Assembly: GCA_900314195.1 (NCBI GenBank) | Contig: OMUH01000005.1 | Span: forward strand, 1-34,891 | Reading direction: 5' to 3' | Source of the DNA: an uncultured Prevotella sp. | GTDB lineage: Bacteria > Bacteroidota > Bacteroidia > Bacteroidales > Bacteroidaceae | Length of the DNA stretch: 34,891 nt | Part shown: positions 24,877-32,557 of the stretch, one piece after another | Numbering within the stretch: the first letter of the stretch is position 1 | Layout: every line of letters starts with the position of its first letter | The notes under the pieces: model-generated | Seen by the model: the letters and a program-made list of their open reading frames with translations, nothing else | Database searches by the model: none | What the model was told of the DNA's origin: nothing | Program-made: the position numbers and the translations under genes

Positions 24877-24950
24877 TGACCCCGATGGGATTCAAACCCA
24901 TGATCTTAGGAACCGGAATCCTACATTCTATTCAGCTGAACTACGGGGCC
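24877..24950 (-). tRNA. tRNA-Arg (anticodon CCG)
   Basis: The minus strand folds as a 74-nt tRNA: acceptor GGCCCCG with CGGGGTC (one G-U), D-stem GTTC with GAAT, anticodon stem TAGGA with TCCTA around loop TTCCGGT (anticodon CCG, decoding CGG arginine), variable loop AGATC, T-stem ATGGG with CCCAT around TTTGAAT, discriminator A. CCA is not encoded. It lies alone in the 575-base gap between the XRE gene and dnaX; no other tRNA is adjacent, and no integrase or att duplication is seen at its 3' end. Confidence 0.96.
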
Positions 24951-25123
24951 GGGGATGTTTTACCGGTCTGGCGCAAGTCTTTTCAAATATTGAAGCCATG
25001 CACCGGTTAACAATTGCAAAGGTATTGTTTTTTTTTGCATCCTGCAAAGAGTTAATTAAATTAATTTGCCGCAACAGTGTTTTATTAATGCCGCAAACGC
25101 TGTTTTTTTATCTCAATAATTAC

Positions 25124-25131
25124 TATCTTTG
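25124..25131 (+). promoter_or_regulatory. -7 element for dnaX
   Basis: TATCTTTG followed by C; predicted leader about 100 nt containing the 14-bp tandem duplication at 25159-25186. Confidence 0.65.
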
Positions 25132-25158
25132 CAAAAGACAAGAAAATGCACATTAATT

Positions 25159-25186
25159 AGTTTACTTAATAAAGTTTACTTAATAA
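25159..25186 (+). repeat. 14-bp tandem duplication in the dnaX leader
   Basis: AGTTTACTTAATAA occurs twice, head to tail and exact. Confidence 0.95.
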
Positions 25187-25237
25187 ATTAATGTCTTAAA
25201 GCAAAAGGCAGCTTTTAATAAGATAAGAACGACAGAT

Positions 25238-27058
25238 ATGGGAGAATATATTGTCTCGGCCAGGAAATACCGTCCGATGACCTTTGACTCGGTGGTGGGC
25301 CAGAGCGCACTGACTGACACGCTGAAGAATGCCGTGAAGAGCGGCAAGCTGGCACATGCATACCTCTTCTGCGGGCCGCGCGGAGTGGGCAAGACCACAT
25401 GCGCGCGCATATTCGCGAAAACAATAAACTGTGAGCATCCGCGCGAGGACGGCGAGGCATGCAATGAATGCGAGAGCTGCAAGGCCTTCAACGAGAACAG
25501 ATCACTGAACATCTTCGAGCTTGACGCAGCCAGCCACAACGGCGTTGAGGACATTAAAGACCTTATGGAACAGACGCGCACGCCGCCCGTGAGCGGACGC
25601 TACAAGGTGTTCATAATTGATGAGGTGCACATGCTGTCAAAGCCGGCCTTCAACGCTTTTCTGAAAACGCTCGAGGAGCCGCCCGCACATGTGGTGTTCA
25701 TACTGGCCACGACGGAGAAGCAGAAGATTCTGCCTACGATACTGAGCCGTTGTCAGATTTTCGACTTTGAGCGCATGACCATTCCGAACACCATAGCGCA
25801 TCTTAAGATGGTGGCCGAAAAGGAAGGCATCAAATATGAGGAGCCGGCGCTGGAGGTGATTGCTGAGAAAGCCGACGGCGGAATGCGCGACGCCCTGTCC
25901 ATCTTCGACCAGGTGACAAGCTTCACGCAGGGCAACATCACTTACGACAAGACGATTGAAGACCTTAACGTTCTTGATGCCGACAACTACTTTAAGATTG
26001 TCGACCTGTCGACAGCCAACAAGGTGAGCGAGATCATGGTGCTTCTGAACAACATTCTCTCCAAGGGTTTCGACGGCCAGAACCTCATTCTCGGCCTGGC
26101 CGCCCATATAAGAAACGTGATGATGGCCCGCGACACATCAACCCTGCCGCTGCTCGAGTGCAGCGAGCGGATGAAGAAGCAGTATGCCGAACAGGCTGCC
26201 CGCTGCAGCAATACATTTCTCTACACGGCACTGAAGATTCTGAACCGCTGCGACCAGGAATACCGGCAGAGCAACAACAAACGGCTGCTCGTTGAGCTGA
26301 CGCTGATAGAGGTGGCGCAGATAACACAGCCTGCCGACAGCGACACGCCGGGCGCGGGGCGTCAGCCCCACAGATTGAAAATCCTGTTCAAAACCATTAA
26401 CGTGTCCGGCAAGAAAGGCGCTCCGCAGGTGGCTGCCGCCGGACAAAGACAAGCTGCGGCCGGCACTGCCGCACAAACGAAACAGGCTGCGCAGCCACAG
26501 CAGCAAAAGCCAGTGGCTGCACCCGCAAGCAGCGCCGTCAGCACGGCTTCCGCCGCTGCTCCTGCTGCCAGGCCCGCAACGGCCGGCATGGGCAACATCG
26601 GCTTTTCTTTCAAGAACATACTCAGTGCGGCCAGCAAGAAAGACACGGCGGCCGACTATGCCGCGGCCGGCAACAACGGCGGACAGACGAACAACGAGAC
26701 ATTCACGCAGGAACAGCTCGTGAAGGAATGGACGGCAATGTGCAACCGCATGCCGAAGGAATATGTTGGCCTCGCGCAAAGGCTGAAGAACATCACTCCG
26801 GCGATAACAGATTTCCCGAACGTCGACCTGGCCGTCAACAATGAGCTGTTTCTCAACGAGGTGGCGAGAATACAGCGCCGCATAACGGCCACCATGCGGA
26901 TGGCACTGCACAATGACAACATTCAGTTTACCGTCAGGTTGGCAAAGAGCAGCGAGATAACGCGCATACTGACAAAGCCGGAGCTGTTTGAGCAGATGAA
27001 GGAAAAGAACCCGGCAATAAAACGGCTGAGCGACGAACTCGGACTTGTGCTGACATAG
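25238..27058 (+). CDS. dnaX: DNA polymerase III subunit gamma/tau
   Basis: A 606-residue clamp-loader ATPase. It has KYRPMTFDSVVGQ at the N terminus, Walker A GPRGVGKTT at 46-54, a Zn-binding set Cys65, Cys75, Cys78, Cys81, Walker B IIDEVHML near 128 and sensor 1/Arg-finger region ILSRCQIFDF. Domain III runs to about residue 370. Then comes a low-complexity Ala/Gln/Pro linker (about 385-450) and a ~120-residue C-terminal domain that would be the tau-specific, polymerase/helicase-binding part. I see no obvious A6-7G slippery site in the linker, so a separate gamma product is not supported. It converges with the AraC gene across a shared terminator. Confidence 0.95.
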   Translation: MGEYIVSARKYRPMTFDSVVGQSALTDTLKNAVKSGKLAHAYLFCGPRGVGKTTCARIFAKTINCEHPREDGEACNECESCKAFNENRSLNIFELDAASHNGVEDIKDLMEQTRTPPVSGRYKVFIIDEVHMLSKPAFNAFLKTLEEPPAHVVFILATTEKQKILPTILSRCQIFDFERMTIPNTIAHLKMVAEKEGIKYEEPALEVIAEKADGGMRDALSIFDQVTSFTQGNITYDKTIEDLNVLDADNYFKIVDLSTANKVSEIMVLLNNILSKGFDGQNLILGLAAHIRNVMMARDTSTLPLLECSERMKKQYAEQAARCSNTFLYTALKILNRCDQEYRQSNNKRLLVELTLIEVAQITQPADSDTPGAGRQPHRLKILFKTINVSGKKGAPQVAAAGQRQAAAGTAAQTKQAAQPQQQKPVAAPASSAVSTASAAAPAARPATAGMGNIGFSFKNILSAASKKDTAADYAAAGNNGGQTNNETFTQEQLVKEWTAMCNRMPKEYVGLAQRLKNITPAITDFPNVDLAVNNELFLNEVARIQRRITATMRMALHNDNIQFTVRLAKSSEITRILTKPELFEQMKEKNPAIKRLSDELGLVLT

Positions 27059-27091
27059 TCATAACAATACCGCTGAACGGCAGACAGACAG

Positions 27092-27135
27092 AAAACGGCA
27101 GAACAGAATGACCTCATTCTGTTCTGCCGTTTTCT
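27092..27135. terminator. Bidirectional terminator between dnaX and the AraC gene
   Basis: AAAACGGCAGAACAGAAT and its exact complement ATTCTGTTCTGCCGTTTT, 18 bp, with a six-base loop. Confidence 0.9.
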
Positions 27136-27162
27136 GCTTGTTATATATAACGCGGCCGGCTG

Positions 27163-28038
27163 CTATCTCATCATGTCGCGGTATTCACTCGGGCGCATGC
27201 CCGTTTTTATCTTGAACTTAGACGAGAAATAGTCGGGCGACTCGAAGTTGAGCCTGTAGGCAATCTCCTTTATGCTCGTATCTGTCGACGACAGCAGTTC
27301 CTTGGCACGCTGCAGCCGCAGGTCCTGCTGATACATTGACGGAGCTATGCCCGTGAACTCCTTGAACAGCTTGCGGAAGTTGGAATAGCTGATGCCCATC
27401 TCGCTGGCTATCTGCTGTATTGACACATCTTCCTCAAGAGTCTCCCTGATGCGCATGCGGGCATTGGCCATCATCTCTACATGCGGCTTGTTCTTATCAA
27501 GTATCATGTTGCGCTGCAAGGCATACATGAGCCCTATCATGTGGTTTACGATACCGGCAAGAATCTGCTGATGATAGGCGCGCTCCTCATTGGCCACTTT
27601 CATGGCATCATTGAACAGAGACAGTATCTCGCCCGAATAGCCTACGTGATAAATGGGATGCTCGGGCGACAGGAAGCCGGCGCGCACACGGTCGTCCATG
27701 TTTTTTCCCTTGAAGCCAATCCAATAGCTCGTCCACCCTTTCCCGGCATCAGGATGATATGTGTGCCATTCGTGAGGGAACAGCAGAAAGATGTCGCCGC
27801 CCTTGATGGTTGTCTCACTGATATGGGCCGACTTGAAATATCCCTGGCCGGCCGGCTGATAGAGAAGCTGATATTCATTTAGTTCACGTCCCTTGTCGAC
27901 ATCGAAATAGTAGCCGTCGGCATGTCCCTTTGTCGGATAATGCTCGCCGGGAGCTATCTCCTCCTTTCCCACGCAGCTGACGGTAATCCCCCACTGCGCG
28001 TCACGCTCGTTGGCTACCAAATATTTGCTTGTCTGCAT
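27163..28038 (-). CDS. AraC-family transcriptional regulator
   Basis: A 291-residue regulator. The N-terminal ~160 residues are a cupin-like AraC-binding domain (GGDIFLLFPHEWHTYHPD near residue 80 is the typical histidine-rich strand). The C-terminal ~100 residues contain two HTH motifs: SIQQIASEMGISYSNFRKLF and SIKEIAYRLNFESPDYFSSK, followed by the closing GMRPSEYR. This is the architecture of sugar-responsive AraC regulators. Its target is not evident: the nearest glycan gene, the GH5, is 24 kb away. Its -7 element TATCTTTG is at 28137-28144, giving a ~90-nt leader. Confidence 0.93.
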   Translation of the reverse strand: MQTSKYLVANERDAQWGITVSCVGKEEIAPGEHYPTKGHADGYYFDVDKGRELNEYQLLYQPAGQGYFKSAHISETTIKGGDIFLLFPHEWHTYHPDAGKGWTSYWIGFKGKNMDDRVRAGFLSPEHPIYHVGYSGEILSLFNDAMKVANEERAYHQQILAGIVNHMIGLMYALQRNMILDKNKPHVEMMANARMRIRETLEEDVSIQQIASEMGISYSNFRKLFKEFTGIAPSMYQQDLRLQRAKELLSSTDTSIKEIAYRLNFESPDYFSSKFKIKTGMRPSEYRDMMR

Positions 28039-28136
28039 ATATCTGAATCGTTTAAAATAGCGTTAAAAAAATTGGCATAATGCCTTTGTATATTTGTATA
28101 ATTTAATATAGGCCTTTCTTTAAATAGGTTATATTG

Positions 28137-28144
28137 CAAAGATA
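28137..28144 (-). promoter_or_regulatory. -7 element for the AraC gene
   Basis: TATCTTTG followed by C on the minus strand. Confidence 0.65.
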
Positions 28145-28250
28145 ACAAAAAATACGGGTAACATGTCAGAAAAATAAGTTTTTTTGATACCCGAAGCTGT
28201 CATTTGGCCGTAATTTGATTTAATTATATACTTTTTAAATAAGTAATGTT

Positions 28251-28460
28251 TTAAAAATAACTTCCGAAAATTTTCAGCAAAAATGGCCGGTTGAAAGTAA
28301 CCATCAGCCTTTAAAAGGCTGCCTTATGCATAACAGCCTAAGCGAGGAACGACTGCAGACCGGGGGTGGGGGGGGGACAGCACCGTCTGATGCACACATC
28401 AAATCCACAGCTCCTCCAGGGCTGTGAGTTTGTGCATGGCCGTCTGCAAGCTGCATGCAG
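28251..28460. repeat. Mosaic intergenic repeat copy with a G9 tract
   Basis: AACTTCCG, GAAAGTAACCATCAGCCTTT, CAGCCT...GCAGACC and CAGCACCGTCTG follow the order of copy 1 at 12721-12810; GGCCGTCTGCAAGCTGC near 28439 matches the window's right end. At 28362-28376 it carries G5-T-G9 where copy 1 has CTGGTG. The 611-base gap 28039-28649 otherwise holds only the AraC promoter and the promoter at 28621. Confidence 0.8.
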
Positions 28461-28620
28461 AAAACTATATGTAATAGACATGATAATAAACCAGCATAAT
28501 AAATCAAAAAGAAATGTTTAAAACCACGGCCGGCAACTGCAAGTGGGCCAAAAAACTTAATATTGCGAGACAAGAAAACAATAAGTGGCTAAAAAACAAA
28601 ATTAATTCAGATTTAAGCAT

Positions 28621-28628
28621 TACCTTTG
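28621..28628 (+). promoter_or_regulatory. -7 element for the 28650 lipoprotein gene
   Basis: TACCTTTG followed by C; transcription would start near 28635, about 15 bases before the ATG, so the longer frame beginning at 28514 is not the gene. Confidence 0.55.
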
Positions 28629-28649
28629 CCGGCATAAAAAAAGATTTTT

Positions 28650-29207
28650 ATGTCACACAACAAAACAGCTGCAACATTACTTCCGCTCGCAATGGCCTTG
28701 ATAATGACTGCGTGCACCGGAGACGATACGATAATACAGCCTCACTTCACGGCTACGGAAGTGAGCAGGCAGGAGTTTGGCGAAGCCTTCAAGAACTATT
28801 TCCATTACAACAGAAACATGACTCCGGCCGTGCTGGCTACATACTCAAGCCATTATGACCTGCCGCAGTTTCACATCGCATACAACAAGAACGGGCTCAT
28901 CGCCGGCGACTACTGGGCACGCGAGGAGCCTTACGACCCTATTGACATAGAGCTGTGGAAGATGCACGGCGGCAAAGCTGAAAAGCTGCCCTACTCTTTC
29001 AAGGATTCTACGAAGTGCCTTATTTCGGCACAAACGGAGACACTGCGACAACATGAGACCCTGTTCTGGGGTGACGACAGCACTGTTTACTTCCAGACAT
29101 ACCGCATGGAAGACCCGCGCGAACATTATCTCAACGTTCCCGACACCACGGCCGTCATCTATATGAAGCTGAGATACACCGCCTCAGACAACGGGACGAA
29201 GAAATAA
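28650..29207 (+). CDS. Putative lipoprotein of unknown function
   Basis: A 185-residue protein with a lipoprotein signal peptide (lipobox MTAC, Cys22) followed by TGDD, the acidic pattern of outer-membrane or surface export in Bacteroidales. The mature part has mixed alpha/beta character with many aromatic residues (FKNYFHYNRN, AGDYWAREEPYDP, LFWGDDSTVYFQTY). I recognise no family. Monocistronic; the following 400 bases are repeats without a clear terminator. Confidence 0.75.
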   Translation: MSHNKTAATLLPLAMALIMTACTGDDTIIQPHFTATEVSRQEFGEAFKNYFHYNRNMTPAVLATYSSHYDLPQFHIAYNKNGLIAGDYWAREEPYDPIDIELWKMHGGKAEKLPYSFKDSTKCLISAQTETLRQHETLFWGDDSTVYFQTYRMEDPREHYLNVPDTTAVIYMKLRYTASDNGTKK

Positions 29208-29225
29208 GCAGATAAAGTAAAGCAC

Positions 29226-29420
29226 AAAAAACTTCCGCATGTTTAAACATAGCCATGAAGGTTTGCACGCCAAAATAATCAGTTCATTGTGCTAAGTGCC
29301 TCGGAGAGGTACTCTCAAGCTTAGCCCCAGACTAAGGGAAGCGCAGCGACCGCAGTCTGAGGTATGAAATACAGCTTGAGAAGCGCACCTCAGAGAGGTA
29401 CACTATTGAATTTCAAAGCA
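29226..29420. repeat. Mosaic intergenic repeat copy
   Basis: 29226-29318 (AACTTCCGCATGTTTAAACA, CCATGAAGGTTTGC, CTCGGAGAGGTAC) is the inverted counterpart of 12864-12957. CAGACT...AGTCTG at 29328-29359 follows, then a second degenerate CTCAGAGAGGTACAC at about 29391. This fills most of the 402-base gap to the small ORF. Confidence 0.85.
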
Positions 29421-29537
29421 TTACGTTTCTCTTCCAGAAACAAAGAAAGTGGTGTTGCGCATTTGGCCATAATATCTTGCTGAAAAAATGTGGAAATTAT
29501 TTTTAAACTTTACTATATGATAATGACTTTGCAAATG

Positions 29538-29574
29538 AAAAAGCACGATCGAAACTAAATTCCGGCCGTGCTTT
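29538..29574 (-). terminator. Terminator of the 35-residue ORF
   Basis: On the minus strand AAAGCACG pairs with CGTGCTTT, with inner pairing around GGCCGG/GATCG, followed by a T5 run, 36 bases after the stop codon at 29610. Confidence 0.75.
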
Positions 29575-29609
29575 GCATTTTCTTGTTTGTTGAATGAAAT
29601 TCAAATAAA

Positions 29610-29717
29610 TTATTTCATGCGGTGATCGATATAATCAAGTAACCATGCATTGAAATTAAAATTGTCATTCTGTTCCATGATAGCTGCCTCAGAGACAGCA
29701 TTTGAAATCTTATTCAT
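29610..29717 (-). CDS. Small 35-residue protein with its own transcription unit
   Basis: Encodes MNKISNAVSEAAIMEQNDNF followed by NFNAWLLDYIDHRMK. It is supported by context rather than homology: a near-ideal promoter at 29776-29807, a ~50-nt leader, and a hairpin terminator 36 bases after the stop. There is no signal peptide or membrane helix; the C-terminal half looks like one amphipathic helix with Trp, Leu, Ile. Size and layout could fit a regulatory peptide, a bacteriocin-like or leader peptide, or a small antitoxin. The alternative is an sRNA in which the ORF is incidental. Confidence 0.6.
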   Translation of the reverse strand: MNKISNAVSEAAIMEQNDNFNFNAWLLDYIDHRMK

Positions 29718-29775
29718 AATCTTCGCACTAAATAATTAATTTAATATTTTTCTTACTTTGCATTATTTATTATAG

Positions 29776-29807
29776 CAAAGATAGCTATTTTTAAAATAAC
29801 AAGCAAA
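29776..29807 (-). promoter_or_regulatory. Promoter of the 35-residue ORF
   Basis: On the minus strand TTTG, a 20-base spacer (CTTGTTATTTTAAAAATAGC) and TATCTTTG (29776-29783). One of the best promoter matches in the window. Confidence 0.8.
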
Positions 29808-29835
29808 ATTATTATTCAATAAGGCAAAGTTTTAA

Positions 29836-29889
29836 GTGTAAACGTTTGCACGTCGTAGACAATGCCGGTTATGCATTGTCTACGACGTG
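29836..29889. other. LacI-type near-palindrome overlapping a 17-bp perfect hairpin
   Basis: GTGTAAACGTTTGCAC (29836-29851) is a near-perfect palindrome of the LacI/PurR type. It overlaps the left arm of a 17-bp perfect inverted repeat, CACGTCGTAGACAATGC (29849-29865) with GCATTGTCTACGACGTG (29873-29889), followed by TTTT on the + strand. The hairpin lies 40 bases past the phosphoesterase stop codon and probably ends that transcript. Confidence 0.7.
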
Positions 29890-29928
29890 TTTTCTGATGC
29901 CCGGCAAACGGATATTATCACCTGTGTG

Positions 29929-31752
29929 TCAGCGTTTTCTGACACTGCGAATGCTGTCAGCAGAGCGTACAGCTGTCTTCTCAACAGTTTTTTCCTCGCC
30001 AAGACGGCTGTTGCGCTTATAGTAATGGGCATAATTAAAAAACGGTTCCGTCACAGCCTCTGAGCTGAAGGCCGTATATATGTTTCCGTATGGGTCATAA
30101 GCTATTATCGTTACAGGAGCGCCGGGGGTCTGCGGCACATAATAATACAGGTGGTTCATAATCAGATAGCCGTTGCGCTTGCTTATAAAGCCGTATGACA
30201 CCGACTGGCTGTACTTGTGATGATAGCCGGCAGCAAAGGCATCCTGCCCTTTTGATGATATGCGGCTCATGTCATGCTCAGCATCGCCTTCTATGGCCAC
30301 TACATGCCATCTGGAATCGGCATTGAAGACGTTTGCCACGACGGCACCGGCACCACGGCGTATGTTCCAGTCGGCCGAATAGCTCTCGCCGTTGAAGTCG
30401 GTGTCAGCATGGAATATGCTCATCTGCCGCGCACGAGGCCAGAACGTACCCTTGTAATAGCAATCGGCAACGGACGTGCTGTCAAAACGATAGACGTAAT
30501 ATCCGTTCGGCGTACCGCAGATGTTTATGTTAGACTGCCAGATGTTGCCGCAGGCAGCTGCATGGCAGTGCTCGGTTATGTGCTGTCCGCCGAAGTCTAC
30601 CTCATGGTTTATCGCAAAATGCGTGTGTCCGCAGAACAGCTCATAGCCGCCCTTGAAACGCTTGAGCAACTTAAGAATCTGCGCAAGACGAGATGACTCA
30701 TAATGTCCCTGCTCGGTGGCTATGTCGACAGCCGTGGCACCGCTCTTGGGGCGGTTGCCGAAGGTGAGCGGGATATGATAGCACAGCACGACCTTCTTAC
30801 GACGGTCGGCAAGGCGGAGATCCTGACGAAGCCATCGCATCTGCGCGTCAGTGAGCTCGCCGGGCTGCCAGTAGCTGCCGTGAGCAAAATGCACATTATT
30901 GAAACAAACGTAATGCTCGTCGCCGCGGTCGAAAGAGTAATCAGTCGGTCCCCAGCAGTCTTCCCACTTGCGGCGGTATTTCTCCTTGCCGTCCTGGTCG
31001 TGATTACCGATTACGGAGAATATGCGCATGTCTGACGAGCCGATAGCCGTGCGCAGCTGCATCTCAAGACGGGGATTATAGCCGCCGTAATACTGCACGT
31101 CGTCGCCCATGCTGAGACCGTAAACAGCTGTTCCGGCAGGCAGTGATGCTATCGTCGACTTTATGTCTGTCATCGTTTCATCCGTGAACCGCTGAACGTC
31201 ACTTTTCTTCACCGGGTTGTCGGTAGCATCTGTGTAATACGGACTCTGTGCATTGGTGACCTGCGGATCACCAATGACAATCATTATGTATTTCTTCTCT
31301 TTTCCACCGGGCAGCCGCCGCAACGTGAAGTCATAGCGCTGCCGCTTCTGCTCTATTCGCTGATAGGCATTGGCGGTGCGGTCTGTGGCCGAGTGGACGG
31401 GCACCTCGCACCATGACGGCACGGTGTAATAGACAAAGCGGGCCTTGCGGTCACGCCGCAGACGATAGCGCCCGCGGCGGTCGGTGCGCACACAGCTGTA
31501 GCTGTCGCTGATGACAATGCCTGACAGCGGACGGCCCTTCTCATCGGTAACCAGACCGGTCACAAGCATGGAGTCGGGTCTGGCCTTTTTTATGGGCTTT
31601 GGTTTCGCCTTTGCCGGCTTGATTACTTTTGCCACAGGAGCAGGCTGTGCCTCTTCATGCTTCAGCAAACTGACCACCGCCCACACGGCCAGACAAGAGA
31701 ATGCTGCTGCAAAAACTGCCGCTGCAATATATTTATATTTTCTGTTTTTCAT
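29929..31752 (-). CDS. Membrane-anchored or secreted calcineurin-like phosphoesterase with N- and C-terminal accessory domains
   Basis: A 607-residue protein. Residues 8-30 are a hydrophobic segment (signal anchor or uncleaved signal), then a Pro/Lys linker (about 35-58). Next is a carboxypeptidase-regulatory/MetallophosN-like beta sandwich (VTGLVTDEKGRPLSGIVISD). The catalytic domain has VIGDPQV, SMGDDVQYYG, VIGNHDQDG, LCYHIPL and FCGHTHF, so the metal site is complete apart from Gln in place of the usual His in the first motif (DPQ rather than DxH), a pattern common in this Bacteroidetes subgroup. A C-terminal MetallophosC-like domain follows. It should act in the periplasm or at the surface on an unidentified phosphoester. 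Single gene, -7 element TAACTTTG at 31868-31875. Confidence 0.88.
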   Translation of the reverse strand: MKNRKYKYIAAAVFAAAFSCLAVWAVVSLLKHEEAQPAPVAKVIKPAKAKPKPIKKARPDSMLVTGLVTDEKGRPLSGIVISDSYSCVRTDRRGRYRLRRDRKARFVYYTVPSWCEVPVHSATDRTANAYQRIEQKRQRYDFTLRRLPGGKEKKYIMIVIGDPQVTNAQSPYYTDATDNPVKKSDVQRFTDETMTDIKSTIASLPAGTAVYGLSMGDDVQYYGGYNPRLEMQLRTAIGSSDMRIFSVIGNHDQDGKEKYRRKWEDCWGPTDYSFDRGDEHYVCFNNVHFAHGSYWQPGELTDAQMRWLRQDLRLADRRKKVVLCYHIPLTFGNRPKSGATAVDIATEQGHYESSRLAQILKLLKRFKGGYELFCGHTHFAINHEVDFGGQHITEHCHAAACGNIWQSNINICGTPNGYYVYRFDSTSVADCYYKGTFWPRARQMSIFHADTDFNGESYSADWNIRRGAGAVVANVFNADSRWHVVAIEGDAEHDMSRISSKGQDAFAAGYHHKYSQSVSYGFISKRNGYLIMNHLYYYVPQTPGAPVTIIAYDPYGNIYTAFSSEAVTEPFFNYAHYYKRNSRLGEEKTVEKTAVRSADSIRSVRKR

Positions 31753-31867
31753 TTTTCTTGTTTTTTATCTGTAATGAACCGCGGAAAAGCGGACGCACTA
31801 CCACATTATATAATATATAGCTGTGCAGACCATCGCCTGCTATTCATTTACATAATGGAAATGTTTA

Positions 31868-31875
31868 CAAAGTTA
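31868..31875 (-). promoter_or_regulatory. -7 element for the phosphoesterase gene
   Basis: TAACTTTG on the minus strand with TTTG (31898-31901) 22 bases further up; the predicted leader is about 110 nt. Confidence 0.55.
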
Positions 31876-31947
31876 AGCATAAAACACTGTTTTACGGCAA
31901 AGCTGAAATGAAATCTGAATGTTTTACGCATGAAATTGACATAACGC

Positions 31948-32066
31948 AAACGTGCCCTGACTCGCGTCAGGGCACGTTTTACTATTCTTAAATGTTTCAG
32001 CAGTTTGTGTTTTTTATGTAGTTATGATCTTTTGAAAACCAGTTTAATGTTTCCTTATTTGTTTGT
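31948..32066 (-). ncRNA. Candidate small RNA (~118 nt) with own promoter and terminator
   Basis: A strong minus-strand promoter (32072-32103) is followed by about 85 bases with no ATG-initiated frame and then a hairpin, AACGTGCCCTGAC, loop GCGA, GTCAGGGCACGTT. The first part is A-rich and unstructured. It lies between the phosphoesterase promoter and the 32528 gene, so it belongs to neither. The T-run after the hairpin is short (TTTGCG), which weakens the terminator call. Confidence 0.5.
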
Positions 32067-32071
32067 GGTTG

Positions 32072-32103
32072 CAAAAGTAGTCAGAAAATTGATATATATC
32101 AAA
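32072..32103 (-). promoter_or_regulatory. Promoter of the candidate small RNA
   Basis: On the minus strand TTTG (32100-32103), a 20-base spacer and TACTTTTG (32072-32079). Confidence 0.7.
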
Positions 32104-32132
32104 AGTTTCTGTGTTTTTTTTCATAATAACAA

Positions 32133-32146
32133 CGTAAACGTTTGCG
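32133..32146. promoter_or_regulatory. LacI/PurR-type near-palindrome CGTAAACGTTTGCG
   Basis: Shares AAACGTTTGCGAT with the site at 22682-22695, and both are followed by TGTGTGCGT-type sequence. The rest of the 775-base gap 31753-32527 contains the candidate sRNA, two promoters and the 13-bp repeat. Confidence 0.4.
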
Positions 32147-32367
32147 ATAACAGTAAATTGTGTGCGTAAACAGAGTGCGCTATTGACATAAACACACAGT
32201 GTGCGTTGCTGTGCACTTTCATTCTGTGCGGTTTCTGTGCGGTTTAACACAACGGAGAGATGAAGCAAACATCAGCAATATTAGACAGAACATTATTTTA
32301 TATCATTAAAGGTATGCTTTTCATGCACAAATACTTATTTTTTGGCCGAAATAAAAATAAAATTAAA

Positions 32368-32375
32368 TATCTTTG
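32368..32375 (+). promoter_or_regulatory. -7 element for the 32558 gene
   Basis: TATCTTTG followed by C; TTTG at 32341-32344 is 23 bases upstream, slightly far. The predicted leader is about 145-175 nt. Confidence 0.6.
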
Positions 32376-32395
32376 CACATATATTTACATATAAT

Positions 32396-32447
32396 GCTTA
32401 CACATAAAGCTTACACATAAAGCTTACACATAAGGTTTACACATAAA
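32396..32447 (+). repeat. 13-bp tandem repeat, four copies, in a leader
   Basis: GCTTACACATAAA occurs at 32396-32408 and 32409-32421 exactly, then with one change at 32422-32434 and two at 32435-32447. It lies just after the predicted transcription start. Confidence 0.95.
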
Positions 32448-32557
32448 CCACTTGAAGCACAGGCTGTCAATTGCCGGCTTAGCCTGCTTTATTTGCGCTT
32501 GTCCGGATTAACCGGACAGCGGATAACATGACAAAACAAAATAAAAAACACATAGCT

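Noticed and set aside
24877-24950. tRNA-Arg as attachment site of an integrated element
   Set aside because: No repeat of the tRNA 3' end was seen elsewhere in the window and no integrase is present.
24692-25156. 154-residue + strand frame downstream of the XRE gene
   Set aside because: It runs through a terminator hairpin and antisense through the tRNA-Arg gene.
26340-26640. Programmed frameshift in dnaX giving a separate gamma subunit
   Set aside because: No A-rich slippery heptamer followed by a stem and early stop was found in the linker.
28514-28858. 114-residue frame overlapping the 28650 lipoprotein gene
   Set aside because: It begins upstream of the -7 element at 28621, has no signal peptide or motif, and overlaps the lipoprotein in another frame.
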